A stretch of DNA of 64,000 bases from an uncultured Clostridia bacterium (GTDB lineage Bacteria; Bacillota; Clostridia; Christensenellales; Borkfalkiaceae). The translations under genes and the position numbers were made by a program. Positions 28,408 through 36,022 of this stretch are shown in pieces; position 1 is the stretch's first letter; the number at the start of each line of letters is the position of its first letter. Location: positions 1-64,000 of the forward strand of contig CALVWW010000001.1 of NCBI GenBank assembly GCA_944368155.1, written 5' to 3'. The notes beneath the pieces were generated by a model that did not search any database, was not told the DNA's origin, and was given only the letters and a program-made list of their open reading frames with translations.

Positions 28408-29628
28408 ATGGTAAATTTTGATAAGCTTAAATATATCGAAGCATGTGAAAATAAACTTGCCTCAAAATTCAAAGTTATTGACGAGGTTGCTTTTTTTAAT
28501 CAACGCAAGGTTTGTGAGGCTTTTGCTGAAAACAAAATAGCTGTCCGTCATTTTTCGGGCAGTACCGGTTACGGTTACGGCGATGAAGGAAGAGATTGTC
28601 TCGGGAAAGTATTTGCCCGCGCTTTCGGAGCAGAGGACGGGATTGTTTCTCCTCATCTGCTTTCAGGCACGCATGCTCTTACGGTAGCTCTCTTCGGTAT
28701 CTTAAGGCCTGGCGATACGCTCTTTTGTATAAGCGGCATGCCGTATGATACAATACGCGGCGTAATTTACGGTGAAGGTAACGGCTCGCTGAAAGATTTC
28801 GGCATAAAATTCCGTTGTTGTGACCTTATTGACGGTAAGTTTGACTATGCTGCCGTTGCGGACGGATTAAAAGAAGCAAATGTTGTTTATATTCAGCGTT
28901 CGCGCGGATATGAACTGCGCGACGCTTTTTCTGTAGAAGAAATTGAAGATGTATGCCGTTTTGTACGTAAAAACGGCTTTGGCGGCTGTATCTTTGTGGA
29001 CAATTGTTACGGCGAATTTGTTGAAACAAGGGAGCCAACAGATGCGGGAGCCGATGTAATCGTTGGCTCGCTTATTAAAAATCCGGGCGGCGGACTTGCG
29101 CAGACGGGAGGATATATCTGCGGCAGGGAAAAATATGTAGACCTGATTGGCAAACGTCTGACTGCTCCGTCGATAGGTGTGGAGGTAGGCTCTCACGCGT
29201 TTGGATATCAATATTATTATCAGGGTTTTTTTATGGCTCCGCATACGGTTGCCCAGGCGCTTAAATGCAGCATGCTTATAGGTGAGGCAATGGCCGGACT
29301 CGGATATAAAAACTATCCTTCCGCCGACGAACTGCCGCACGACATAACGCGCGCAATAGAGTTCGGCGACGCCGGTAAAATGGTTAATTTCATACGTGAA
29401 GTGCAGTATGCTTCACCGGTAGACGGATATGTTACATGCGAGCCTTGGGATATGCCTGGCTATGACGACCGCATAATAATGGCGGCAGGCACATTTGTTT
29501 CAGGCGCGTCGATTGAACTTTCTGCCGACGGTCCTGTAAAACCTCCCTATATAGCCTACTTTCAGGGCGGGTTAACCTATGAACACGGTAAATACGCCCT
29601 TATGAAAATTCTCGATAAGCTTGTATAA
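28408..29628 (+). CDS. PLP-dependent methionine gamma-lyase family protein (YnbB-like)
   Basis: 406 residues, the family once annotated as aluminium resistance protein. Fold type I PLP enzyme: HFSGSTGYGYGDEGRD near the N-terminus, SPHLLSGTHALTVAL for cofactor binding, FVDNCYGEFVE with the conserved Asp, and GSLIKNPGGGLAQTGGYICG with the Schiff-base Lys. The reaction in vivo is not established, but a C-S lyase is likely. It follows miaA by four bases, as in Bacillus and many Clostridia, and ends the operon at a strong terminator. Confidence 0.88.
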   Translation: MVNFDKLKYIEACENKLASKFKVIDEVAFFNQRKVCEAFAENKIAVRHFSGSTGYGYGDEGRDCLGKVFARAFGAEDGIVSPHLLSGTHALTVALFGILRPGDTLFCISGMPYDTIRGVIYGEGNGSLKDFGIKFRCCDLIDGKFDYAAVADGLKEANVVYIQRSRGYELRDAFSVEEIEDVCRFVRKNGFGGCIFVDNCYGEFVETREPTDAGADVIVGSLIKNPGGGLAQTGGYICGREKYVDLIGKRLTAPSIGVEVGSHAFGYQYYYQGFFMAPHTVAQALKCSMLIGEAMAGLGYKNYPSADELPHDITRAIEFGDAGKMVNFIREVQYASPVDGYVTCEPWDMPGYDDRIIMAAGTFVSGASIELSADGPVKPPYIAYFQGGLTYEHGKYALMKILDKLV

Positions 29629-29632
29629 AATC

Positions 29633-29672
29633 AGCCCTGCGCAGCATGTTGCCGCGCAGGGCTCAAAAATTT
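29633..29672 (+). terminator. intrinsic terminator ending the miaB-to-YnbB-like operon
   Basis: A perfect 10-bp stem AGCCCTGCGC/GCGCAGGGCT (29633-29663) is followed by CAAAAATTTT. Confidence 0.75.
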
Positions 29673-29706
29673 TAATTTGGCATAGTAAAAATCTTAAAGA
29701 CAACAG

Positions 29707-29737
29707 TTGACTTAAAGTGTGGTTTAAGTATTACAAT
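29707..29737 (+). promoter_or_regulatory. promoter with inverted repeat operator before the CMD-like gene
   Basis: TTGACT (29707-29712), 19 bp, TACAAT (29732-29737). A perfect inverted repeat ACTTAAA-GTGTGG-TTTAAGT (29710-29729) fills the space between the boxes, as expected for a repressor operator. The regulator is unknown. Confidence 0.55.
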
Positions 29738-29789
29738 GCACTTGAAATTTCTGTTCGGAATATTTTTGTCTATTAAGGAGATTTATATT

Positions 29790-30554
29790 ATGGCCATTTC
29801 AGATTATGCAAAAAATTATGTGGACAAGGCTTTCGGCGGGCAATGGGGGGAACTCGCTGAAACGGACCCTGAGTTCTATGAGTTTTTCACAAACTTTGCC
29901 TATGGTGAGGTCCTTGACTTCTGCAAACTCGAGGGTAAAACTGCTCATATTTCAGTGCTTTCCGTACTTTTGGGTTGCGGAGGTGTTGACGAATTCAGAG
30001 TGATGCTTCCCGCCGCACTTAACTGCGGCGTTACACCCGAAGAGGCCAGAGAGGTCGTGTATCAGGCCGTTGCCTACCTCGGCATTGGAAGGGTGTTGCC
30101 TTTTATAAGTTTAATGAATGGTATTTTTTCATCGCGCGGGATAAATCTTCCGCTCGGGAAGCAGGGCACGACGACTGCCGATAGCAGACTGTCTGCCGGT
30201 AACGGGGTTCAGATAGATATATTCGGCGAGGGTATGCGCGAATTCTGGAAAGGCGCGCCGGAGGGACGTGCGCATATTAATTATTGGCTTGCAGATAACT
30301 GTTTCGGTGATTATTACACGCGCGGCGCATTAGATAATAAGCAGCGCGAACTTATCACTTTCTGTTATCTGTATGCCCAGGGTGGCTGTGAACCTCAGCT
30401 TATAAGTCACGCCATGGGGAACATTAAAGCGGGCAACAGCAGGGAAACGCTGTATGCGGTTGTTTCTCTCTGTATTCCCTATATCGGTTATCCGAGGAGT
30501 TTGAACGCTTTGTCTGCGATAGATGCGGCGGTAAAAAATCTCGGACAACAATAA
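29790..30554 (+). CDS. carboxymuconolactone decarboxylase-like (AhpD-fold) protein
   Basis: 254 residues from the ATG at 29790, preferred because AAGGAG lies at 29775-29780; an upstream in-frame ATG at 29736 lacks a site. Two tandem CMD-like helical domains are visible: one around residues 25-110 (KTAHISVLSVLLGCGGVDEF) and one around 165-250 (RGALDNKQRELITFCYLYAQGGCEPQLISH). The CxxC redox pair of AhpD is not present, since each domain has a lone Cys, so peroxidase-type activity is doubtful. It has its own operator-bearing promoter and a downstream terminator. Confidence 0.8.
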   Translation: MAISDYAKNYVDKAFGGQWGELAETDPEFYEFFTNFAYGEVLDFCKLEGKTAHISVLSVLLGCGGVDEFRVMLPAALNCGVTPEEAREVVYQAVAYLGIGRVLPFISLMNGIFSSRGINLPLGKQGTTTADSRLSAGNGVQIDIFGEGMREFWKGAPEGRAHINYWLADNCFGDYYTRGALDNKQRELITFCYLYAQGGCEPQLISHAMGNIKAGNSRETLYAVVSLCIPYIGYPRSLNALSAIDAAVKNLGQQ

Positions 30555-30563
30555 TTATGCATA

Positions 30564-30605
30564 AAATAACGGGCACGTTCTTTTAAGAGCGTGCCCGTTA
30601 TTTTT
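30564..30605. terminator. bidirectional terminator
   Basis: A perfect 13-bp stem AAATAACGGGCAC/GTGCCCGTTATTT (30564-30603) lies between the convergent CMD-like and YwaF-like genes. It has A-rich and T-rich flanks. Confidence 0.85.
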
Positions 30606-31365
30606 ATGAAATCTTCTTGCTTTTAAACGAGGAAGCCAGCTTGTTGTACCAACGTTCGCCCTTAGGACAGGCGCAGAATTCCCATATTACAGTAAATGCA
30701 AACAGCACTATTATCATCAGAAGTCCGATTCCATAGCCGTTAAAGAAGGGAACTTCGGGTATCGGGCTGTGTTGAAGGAACATGGCGTTGGGCGGATTTA
30801 AGCCGAACGCGGCAAATAGGGCGTTTAAACTCAGTCCGAGCACGAGTGTGCATGCGAGCCCGCCGCAGTAGGGAAGCACATTGCTTACCCGAATCTTTAC
30901 GTACCCGCCCGTAAACATATACAGGCAGCCGATAAGCATGGTAGAGTGACTGAGCATGCTTTTGAGCACGCCCCAGTTTGCCAGCGTAGGCGTATGCAGA
31001 TAGTAATCGGGATAGAACAGTGAAATCAATGCGCCCAATGTACCGCCGTAAGCGGTGAAAATTGCCAGCCATCTCCAGCCTGCACTCTCTTTGTTTGAGA
31101 TAAATGCGCAAATGACCAGCAGCCACATCTGCATGTTGCAGAAGTAGATGGGGAACAGCACATTATCGGGCGTTACAGAAGTTCCTGTGGTAAGAAAATC
31201 TACCCACATGGAGCTTACGTGCAGCAGCACTGTTGCGACGCCGGATAGTTTAAGAACCATGTCCTTGTGGCGCTGTTCTTTTATGTATCTGAACGCCCAC
31301 AACAGTCCTGCGGTCACAGCCAGAGAAATTACAATGTACAAACAGTGTGTCAAATCAAATAACAT
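30604..31365 (-). CDS. YwaF/TIGR02206-type membrane protein
   Basis: 253 residues with about seven hydrophobic helices starting from MLFDLTHCLYIVISLAVTAGLLW. The sequence resembles the YwaF-like integral membrane family (TMEM164-like fold), including the LPIYFCNMQMWL-like region, here FPIYFCNMQMWLLV, and a conserved His in LSHSTMLIGCLYMFTGG. The function in bacteria is unknown. It is monocistronic with its own promoter upstream and a shared terminator downstream. Confidence 0.75.
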   Translation of the reverse strand: MLFDLTHCLYIVISLAVTAGLLWAFRYIKEQRHKDMVLKLSGVATVLLHVSSMWVDFLTTGTSVTPDNVLFPIYFCNMQMWLLVICAFISNKESAGWRWLAIFTAYGGTLGALISLFYPDYYLHTPTLANWGVLKSMLSHSTMLIGCLYMFTGGYVKIRVSNVLPYCGGLACTLVLGLSLNALFAAFGLNPPNAMFLQHSPIPEVPFFNGYGIGLLMIIVLFAFTVIWEFCACPKGERWYNKLASSFKSKKIS

Positions 31366-31398
31366 AATTTATACCCTCTCAATAGAAATTATGTTTTG

Positions 31399-31472
31399 AG
31401 TATAACACTGCTGTTTTATAAAGGCAATGTAATAGCAGAAGAGAATGATTTGTAATAATTTAACATTACAAA
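31399..31472 (-). promoter_or_regulatory. promoter of the YwaF-like gene and upstream inverted repeat
   Basis: On the minus strand, TTGCCT (31422-31427) and TATACT (31399-31404) are 17 bp apart. Upstream of the -35 lies a perfect repeat TTTGTAAT-8 nt-ATTACAAA (31449-31472), a possible operator. The rest of the 31366-31630 gap holds only the terminator described next. Confidence 0.5.
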
Positions 31473-31517
31473 TTTACATTTTTGTAACAAATTAACGCAG
31501 TGAAATCGCAGAAGAAT

Positions 31518-31547
31518 AAAAGGGAGACATTAAATTGTCTCCCTTTT
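31518..31547. terminator. intrinsic terminator between small protein and YwaF-like gene
   Basis: A perfect 12-bp stem AAAAGGGAGACA/TGTCTCCCTTTT (31518-31547). It ends the leftward small-protein transcript. Confidence 0.7.
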
Positions 31548-31630
31548 GAGCTACACGCAAAAATATTCAGCCGATTTGCTGTCGGCGCCTATTATGCGTT
31601 AACGGCGATTTACAGTCGCTTGCCGTTGAT

Positions 31631-31843
31631 TTAATTGCAACCGCAGCCGCAGGAACCGTTCCCGCAGAAAATGCTCGAGAGTGTTCCGTTCTTCCACATT
31701 GCATAGAGCAGTGCTATAAGAACGGGCGTGCAGCTTCCGCTGAGAATGGATTCAAGGCCGTTACCGCTGCAACTTGCGGCGATTAGCAAGAGTATAAGTA
31801 TCCAGAGGCAGCTGTTCGAACCGCAGCCAGAGAAAATATTCAT
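31631..31843 (-). CDS. small Gly/Cys-rich membrane protein
   Basis: 70 residues. One or two hydrophobic segments (CLWILILLLIAASC and CTPVLIALLYAMW) are framed by Cys/Gly-rich ends, including the C-terminus FCGNGSCGCGCN. A ribosome site, GGAGGAAC read on the minus strand, lies just before the ATG at 31843. The C-terminal GCGC-type tail is reminiscent of small Clostridia spore-surface or leaderless peptides, but no function is assigned. The gene stands alone between a terminator and the regulatory region of the ECF gene. Confidence 0.6.
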   Translation of the reverse strand: MNIFSGCGSNSCLWILILLLIAASCSGNGLESILSGSCTPVLIALLYAMWKNGTLSSIFCGNGSCGCGCN

Positions 31844-31963
31844 ATGTTCCTCCTTGATTTATAGTTGCAAGGCGGGTATGTAAAAGCGCTTGCCTTGCCG
31901 TTAATGTTTTATAGTAAATAATATTAATTTGGGGCGAAAAATGTTACTGCGCGCTCCATTTGC

Positions 31964-32101
31964 TTGCAATAATTATTTTCAGATGTTATAATGATTGAAC
32001 TTTGAAAATTTAATCGCGGTACTTTCGGCGGATATTTTGTTAAATCCGACCGTGTAAAAGTATAATAAATTTTTTTCTGCGGATATTCCTTGTGAAATCC
32101 G
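31964..32101 (+). promoter_or_regulatory. promoters and repeated hairpin element before the ECF S component gene
   Basis: A first promoter is TTGCAA (31964-31969)-17-TATAAT (31987-31992). A second -10, TATAAT at 32061-32066, pairs with TTGTTA at 32037-32042. An element GCGGATATT...AAATCCGA occurs twice, at 32028-32049 and 32079-32102. Each copy is also an inverted repeat (CGGAT/ATCCG). The first overlaps the second promoter's -35 and the other reaches the ribosome site GGAGGT (32104-32109). This suggests a repeated operator or RNA control. The 31844-31963 stretch shows nothing clear. Confidence 0.5.
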
Positions 32102-32116
32102 ATGGAGGTATTTTTT

Positions 32117-32731
32117 ATGGAAAAGGCGAAAAAGTCCTTTTTTACGGCGAAGAACATCGCAATTCTCGCCGTGCTTCTCGCACTTGTTGTAGTGCTGCAG
32201 GTGTTCGGTCTTGCAATCCCTATGCCCGGCGGAACATCTATGTCGTTTGTTCTTGTCCCGATTATAGTAGGCGGCATGCTGCTCGGTCCCGTTGCGGGAA
32301 CCTTTCTCGGCTGTGTGTTCGGTATAATCACCATTTTTGACCCGCTTGCTATGCTGCTCATGAACTATGCTCCGGCAACAACAATAATTACTGTTGTGCT
32401 CAAGGGCACGCTTGCAGGCCTTGTGCCTTCGCTGTTGTTCGGGCTGGTATCTAAAAAGAACAGGTATGCCGCGTCGTTTGTTGCGGCCGCTTCGGCGCCT
32501 ATCGTCAATACCGGCGTATTTTTTATCGGCTGTCTGTGCATGCAGAACGCAATCGTTCAAAGCGTGGGTACTGGTTTTTGGGTGTTTATCGGTCTTATAA
32601 TGATTAATTTTGCCATTGAATTGGCCGTGAATATCGTACTTGCCCCTGCTATATACACTATAGATAATGTAATAGAAAAGAGATTTTCCGGTAAATCAAA
32701 GGCTAAAACAAAAGTTCAGGAAGAAATTTGA
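32117..32731 (+). CDS. ECF transporter S component, probably pantothenate-specific (PanT-like)
   Basis: 204 residues from the ATG at 32117, chosen for the GGAGGT eight bases upstream. Six hydrophobic helices, beginning with NIAILAVLLALVVVLQVFG and including GGMLLGPVAGTFLGCVFG and FVAAASAPIVNTGVFFIGCL. It is typical of the substrate-binding membrane subunits that share an energy-coupling module (EcfA, EcfA', EcfT) encoded elsewhere. The stop is one base from the start of coaX, which phosphorylates pantothenate. Substrate specificity for pantothenate is inferred from this tight coupling. Confidence 0.8.
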   Translation: MEKAKKSFFTAKNIAILAVLLALVVVLQVFGLAIPMPGGTSMSFVLVPIIVGGMLLGPVAGTFLGCVFGIITIFDPLAMLLMNYAPATTIITVVLKGTLAGLVPSLLFGLVSKKNRYAASFVAAASAPIVNTGVFFIGCLCMQNAIVQSVGTGFWVFIGLIMINFAIELAVNIVLAPAIYTIDNVIEKRFSGKSKAKTKVQEEI

Positions 32732-32732
32732 G

Positions 32733-33509
32733 ATGATAATTTGTCTTGACGTAGGCAACACAAATATCAAATATGCTGTATATAACGGCGATAATCTCTC
32801 TTTAAGTTTTCGTGTCGCAACCGACGTAAAGAAGACGTCAGACGAATACGGCGGACAACTGCTAACAATTCTGTCAAACAACGGTGTTAATCCCGGCGAC
32901 ATAAAGGGCGGTATAATCTCTTCGGTTGTTCCGCAGATGGACTTTACGCTGGAGAGAATGTGTGCGACGTATCTTAATATAAAGCCGCTCACGCTTGCGC
33001 CCGGACTTAAAACCGGGTTGAATCTGAAAGTAGATAATGCCCGTGAAGTCGGGGCCGACAGAGTGGTGAATAATGTTGCCGGACTGAAAAAATACGGCGC
33101 TCCGCTCATAATAATTGATTTCGGTACGGCGACTACTTTCAATGTCCTCGACGAAAAGGGAGAATTTATAGGCGGAGTTATCGCTCCCGGTATAAAAGGT
33201 TCGTTAGACAGTTTAGTAAACGGTACGGCCAAACTTCCCAGAGTTGAGATAGAACGCCCCGCCTCGGTTATAGCCAAGAATACCGTAACAAACATGCAGG
33301 CCGGCATAGTGTTCGGCTTTGCCGGTCTCGTTGGTTACATCGTAAAGAAGATTAAGCGCGAACTCAAAGTTGCTGATGTGAAAACTGTAGCGACAGGCGG
33401 TTTTTCTGAAGTTATTGCAAAAGAGATTGACTGTATCGACTGCGTTGACAAGTTGCTGACGCTCGACGGTTTAAAATACTTATACTATATGAACAGCACG
33501 GAGGCATAG
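32733..33509 (+). CDS. coaX: type III pantothenate kinase
   Basis: 258 residues. First step of coenzyme A synthesis. ASKHA-fold motifs: phosphate loop MIICLDVGNTNIKYAVY, GADRVVNNVAG for the substrate and adenine side, and LIIIDFGTATTFNVLD with the catalytic Asp region, followed by GGVIAPGIKGSLDSL. CoaX is not inhibited by CoA, unlike CoaA. It follows the ECF gene with almost no gap and precedes hom by three bases. Confidence 0.95.
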   Translation: MIICLDVGNTNIKYAVYNGDNLSLSFRVATDVKKTSDEYGGQLLTILSNNGVNPGDIKGGIISSVVPQMDFTLERMCATYLNIKPLTLAPGLKTGLNLKVDNAREVGADRVVNNVAGLKKYGAPLIIIDFGTATTFNVLDEKGEFIGGVIAPGIKGSLDSLVNGTAKLPRVEIERPASVIAKNTVTNMQAGIVFGFAGLVGYIVKKIKRELKVADVKTVATGGFSEVIAKEIDCIDCVDKLLTLDGLKYLYYMNSTEA

Positions 33510-33512
33510 ACG

Positions 33513-34796
33513 ATGAAGAAAGTCGGAGTGGCTATTTTAGGTCTTGGCGTCGTTGGCGGCGGCACTTATAAGATGCTCACCGAACACAGGGAATTTTACC
33601 GGCAGACGCAGGGCATCGATGTCGTGGTTGAGAATGTACTCGAGCTCAATAAGCAAAAAGCGCTTGCCCTTGGGGTGCAGGAGAGTAAAATCGCCTCTAA
33701 CATAGCGGAAATATGTTCCAATCCCGATGTTGATATCGTTGTCGAAGTTATGGGAGGCGTTGAGCCCGCCAAAACTTTCGTGCTCATGGCTCTCAATGCA
33801 GGTAAGTCGGTTGTAACCTCAAACAAAGAGCTCTTCTGTAAACACAGCCATGAGTTGGAGAAGGCGGCCAGGAAGAATAATTGCGGACTTTTCTTTGAAG
33901 CGAGCTGCGTCGGAGGAGTGCCGGTAATACGTGCCCTTTTGGATAATCTTCAGGGCAACAAAATTCTTTCGCTTATGGGCATAATTAACGGCACGACCAA
34001 CTATATCCTCACCAAGATGACTGATGAGAATGCTTCATACGACGAAGTTTTAAAGGAGGCGCAGCGTCTCGGATATGCCGAGGCTAATCCCACGGCAGAC
34101 GTCGAAGGTTTCGACGCGGCTTACAAACTTTCCATTCTCTCCAGTCTTGCTTTTCATACAAAGATTCCCTTCTCGAAGATTTACCGCGAGGGCATAACAA
34201 AGATAAGTTCTGCTGATATTCAATACGGTAAACAGCTGGGTTATGCACTTAAATTGCTTGCCATCGGAAAAAATACAGAAGACGGTATAGAGGTGCGCGT
34301 GCATCCCACTTACGTTAAGGAAACTCACCCTCTTGCCAGCGTCAAAGATAGCTATAATGGCGTTTATATTACAGGCGACTGCGTTGAGGATGTCATGCTG
34401 TATGGCCGCGGCGCGGGCGCAATGCCCACGGCAAGTGCTATTGTCGGTGATGTTATTTACTGCGCAACTCACCCCAACTTCAGATATTCGACTTTCAAAA
34501 ATACCGAAGAAGCCGACCCTTCGACAAAATTTATAGATAACTTCAAGAGCGCTTATTATCTTCGGTTGATAGCACACGACAAGGCGGGTGTGCTTGCTAA
34601 GGTTTCTTCAATATTCTCACGTCATAATATCTCTGTCGCTCAGATGATTCAGGAAGAGGACGGGCAGGAAGGCAGGGTGCCCCTTGTGTTTGTAACGCAT
34701 CTTACCAAGGAAAAGAGCGTTATGAAGGCGGTAGACGATATCAACGCCACAAGCGATATAGCCGAAGTTGTTTCGGTTATAAGGGTGGTTTCGTAA
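33513..34796 (+). CDS. hom: homoserine dehydrogenase
   Basis: 427 residues. Reduces aspartate semialdehyde to homoserine for threonine and methionine. NAD(P)-binding loop VAILGLGVVGGGTYKML, then VTSNKELFCKHSHEL and the catalytic region GIINGTTNYILTKM with LGYAEANPTADVEG. A C-terminal ACT domain (residues about 345-427, from YYLRLIAHDKAGVLAKVSSIF) suggests feedback control by threonine. It is last in the ECF-coaX-hom run and is followed by a terminator. Confidence 0.96.
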   Translation: MKKVGVAILGLGVVGGGTYKMLTEHREFYRQTQGIDVVVENVLELNKQKALALGVQESKIASNIAEICSNPDVDIVVEVMGGVEPAKTFVLMALNAGKSVVTSNKELFCKHSHELEKAARKNNCGLFFEASCVGGVPVIRALLDNLQGNKILSLMGIINGTTNYILTKMTDENASYDEVLKEAQRLGYAEANPTADVEGFDAAYKLSILSSLAFHTKIPFSKIYREGITKISSADIQYGKQLGYALKLLAIGKNTEDGIEVRVHPTYVKETHPLASVKDSYNGVYITGDCVEDVMLYGRGAGAMPTASAIVGDVIYCATHPNFRYSTFKNTEEADPSTKFIDNFKSAYYLRLIAHDKAGVLAKVSSIFSRHNISVAQMIQEEDGQEGRVPLVFVTHLTKEKSVMKAVDDINATSDIAEVVSVIRVVS

Positions 34797-34840
34797 AAAT
34801 AAATTATATGCCGTCGTGTGCGGCAGGGTACTGTTTAATC

Positions 34841-34869
34841 GGCGGGGCATACGCCCCGCCTTTGGTTTT
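34841..34869 (+). terminator. intrinsic terminator after hom
   Basis: A perfect stem GGCGGGGC/GCCCCGCC (34841-34860) is followed by TTTGGTTTT. A second small stem TGCCG/CGGCA lies at 34809-34824. The ATP-grasp start codon follows immediately at 34870, so read-through may supply that gene. Confidence 0.7.
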
Positions 34870-35727
34870 ATGAAAGTATTGATTGTTTTAAACGCTTATC
34901 AGCGAGACGGCGCGCAGGTCGGCAAGGCCGGTAGGCTTAAAGAGGAGCTGGAGAAACTTGGCGCGGAAGTGGAAGTGGCTCGCAATTTCAGGCTTGCCGA
35001 TGTGGTAAACGGCGAGGCTGATTCGCAATATCGCTGTAAGTGCGTGTTTTTGGACAAGGATAAATCTGCCGCATATCTTCTTGAAAAGGCAGGCTGCATA
35101 TTATATAACAGCGCCCGCGCTATGGAGCTGTGCGACGACAAAATGCTCACTCACGCCGCGCTGTGCGGTGCAGGTATCTGTATGCCGCACACAATTTATG
35201 CGCCTCTCTGCTACTATCCCGATGCTCCCCTGCCGGAAGATTTTTTAAAGGGCGTGGGGGAAAGTCTCGGCTATCCGCTTGTTGCAAAATTGTGTTACGG
35301 TTCGCTTGGTTCAGGAGTATTTTTAATTGATGACTACAACGCGCTGTGTATGTTTGAAAGCAAATATAAGCTGCAGGCGCATCTGTATCAACAGTTTATA
35401 ACTCCTGCAGGCACCGACGTCAGGTGTATTGTTGTGGGTGGTAAATTGATTTGCTCAATGAAGCGTGTGAATAAATCTGATTTCCGCTCGAATGTGGAAC
35501 TTGGCGGTCATGGCGAAAGATTCAAGGCTGATAAAGAAATGACTGCAATGTGCGAACGGGCGGCATCAGTTCTGGGACTTGATTACTGCGGAATCGATGT
35601 GCTTTTGGACAATGACGGAAGAAAGTACCTGTGCGAAGTGAATTCCAACGCATTCTTTGCTGAGGCGGAGAAAGTGTGCGGGGTGAATATAGCAAAAAAA
35701 TTTGCCGAACTTATTATTTCAGAATAA
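34870..35727 (+). CDS. RimK-like ATP-grasp ligase of unknown substrate
   Basis: 285 residues from the ATG at 34870; the longer frame would run through the terminator. The N-terminal pre-ATP-grasp region (MKVLIVLNAYQRDG) is followed by the ATP-grasp core: LVAKLCYGSLGSGVFLI is the lysine-containing glycine-rich loop, and LYQQFITPAGTDVRCIVVGGKLICSMKR and YCGIDVLLDNDGRKYLCEVNSNAFF form the Mg-binding strands. This resembles RimK/LysX ligases that attach amino acids to carboxylates. No partner gene identifies the substrate. Confidence 0.8.
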   Translation: MKVLIVLNAYQRDGAQVGKAGRLKEELEKLGAEVEVARNFRLADVVNGEADSQYRCKCVFLDKDKSAAYLLEKAGCILYNSARAMELCDDKMLTHAALCGAGICMPHTIYAPLCYYPDAPLPEDFLKGVGESLGYPLVAKLCYGSLGSGVFLIDDYNALCMFESKYKLQAHLYQQFITPAGTDVRCIVVGGKLICSMKRVNKSDFRSNVELGGHGERFKADKEMTAMCERAASVLGLDYCGIDVLLDNDGRKYLCEVNSNAFFAEAEKVCGVNIAKKFAELIISE

Positions 35728-35799
35728 AATTGCTTGATTTTTTTACGTAAATTTTATATCATATTATAGTGCTCGGTTGAAAGATTGCCGAGCAGCGAT

Positions 35800-35888
35800 G
35801 CGGAGATGGCTGAGCGGTTTAAGGCGCACGATTGGAAATCGTGTGAGGTCAAAAGCCTCCGGAGGTTCAAATCCTCTTCTCCGCGCCA
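35800..35888 (+). tRNA. tRNA-Ser (anticodon GGA)
   Basis: Class II tRNA with a long variable arm. The acceptor arm GCGGAGA (35800-35806) pairs with TCTCCGC (35878-35884). The D arm has the TGGCTGAGCGGT box. The anticodon stem CACGA/TCGTG encloses TTGGAAA with GGA at 35834-35836. The variable arm is GAGGTCAAAAGCCTC-like and the T-loop box is GGTTCAAATCC. The discriminator G and CCA (35885-35888) are encoded. It is the likely integration target of the prophage, since the integrase gene lies directly downstream with its 3' end facing the tRNA. Confidence 0.95.
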
Positions 35889-35925
35889 AACGGGGCAAAA
35901 ATGAGCGTTTTTGCCCCGTTTTTCT
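35889..35925 (+). terminator. terminator after tRNA-Ser
   Basis: A perfect 13-bp stem AACGGGGCAAAAA/TTTTTGCCCCGTT (35889-35920) is followed by TTT. Confidence 0.85.
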
Positions 35926-35975
35926 TCATTTTAGGGGTGTTTTTATAGCTTATTTTTGCATTTTTGGTATGGTTT

Positions 35976-35999
35976 GGGGAGTAAATTGGGGAGTAAATT
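35976..35999. repeat. two tandem GGGGAGTAAATT repeats near attL, likely integrase arm sites
   Basis: The 12-bp unit GGGGAGTAAATT is repeated exactly (35976-35987 and 35988-35999) between the tRNA and the integrase stop. Short direct repeats at this location commonly bind the integrase N-terminal arm domain. Confidence 0.55.
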
Positions 36000-36022
36000 G
36001 CCCTGATTTGCTTCCCCTTTAT

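Noticed and set aside
29736-29789. Longer N-terminus for the CMD-like protein
   Set aside because: The upstream ATG overlaps the -10 region of the promoter and has no ribosome site, whereas AAGGAG precedes the ATG at 29790.
34816-34869. Longer N-terminus for the ATP-grasp protein
   Set aside because: It would be translated from the hom terminator hairpin; the ATG at 34870 starts the conserved beta strand.
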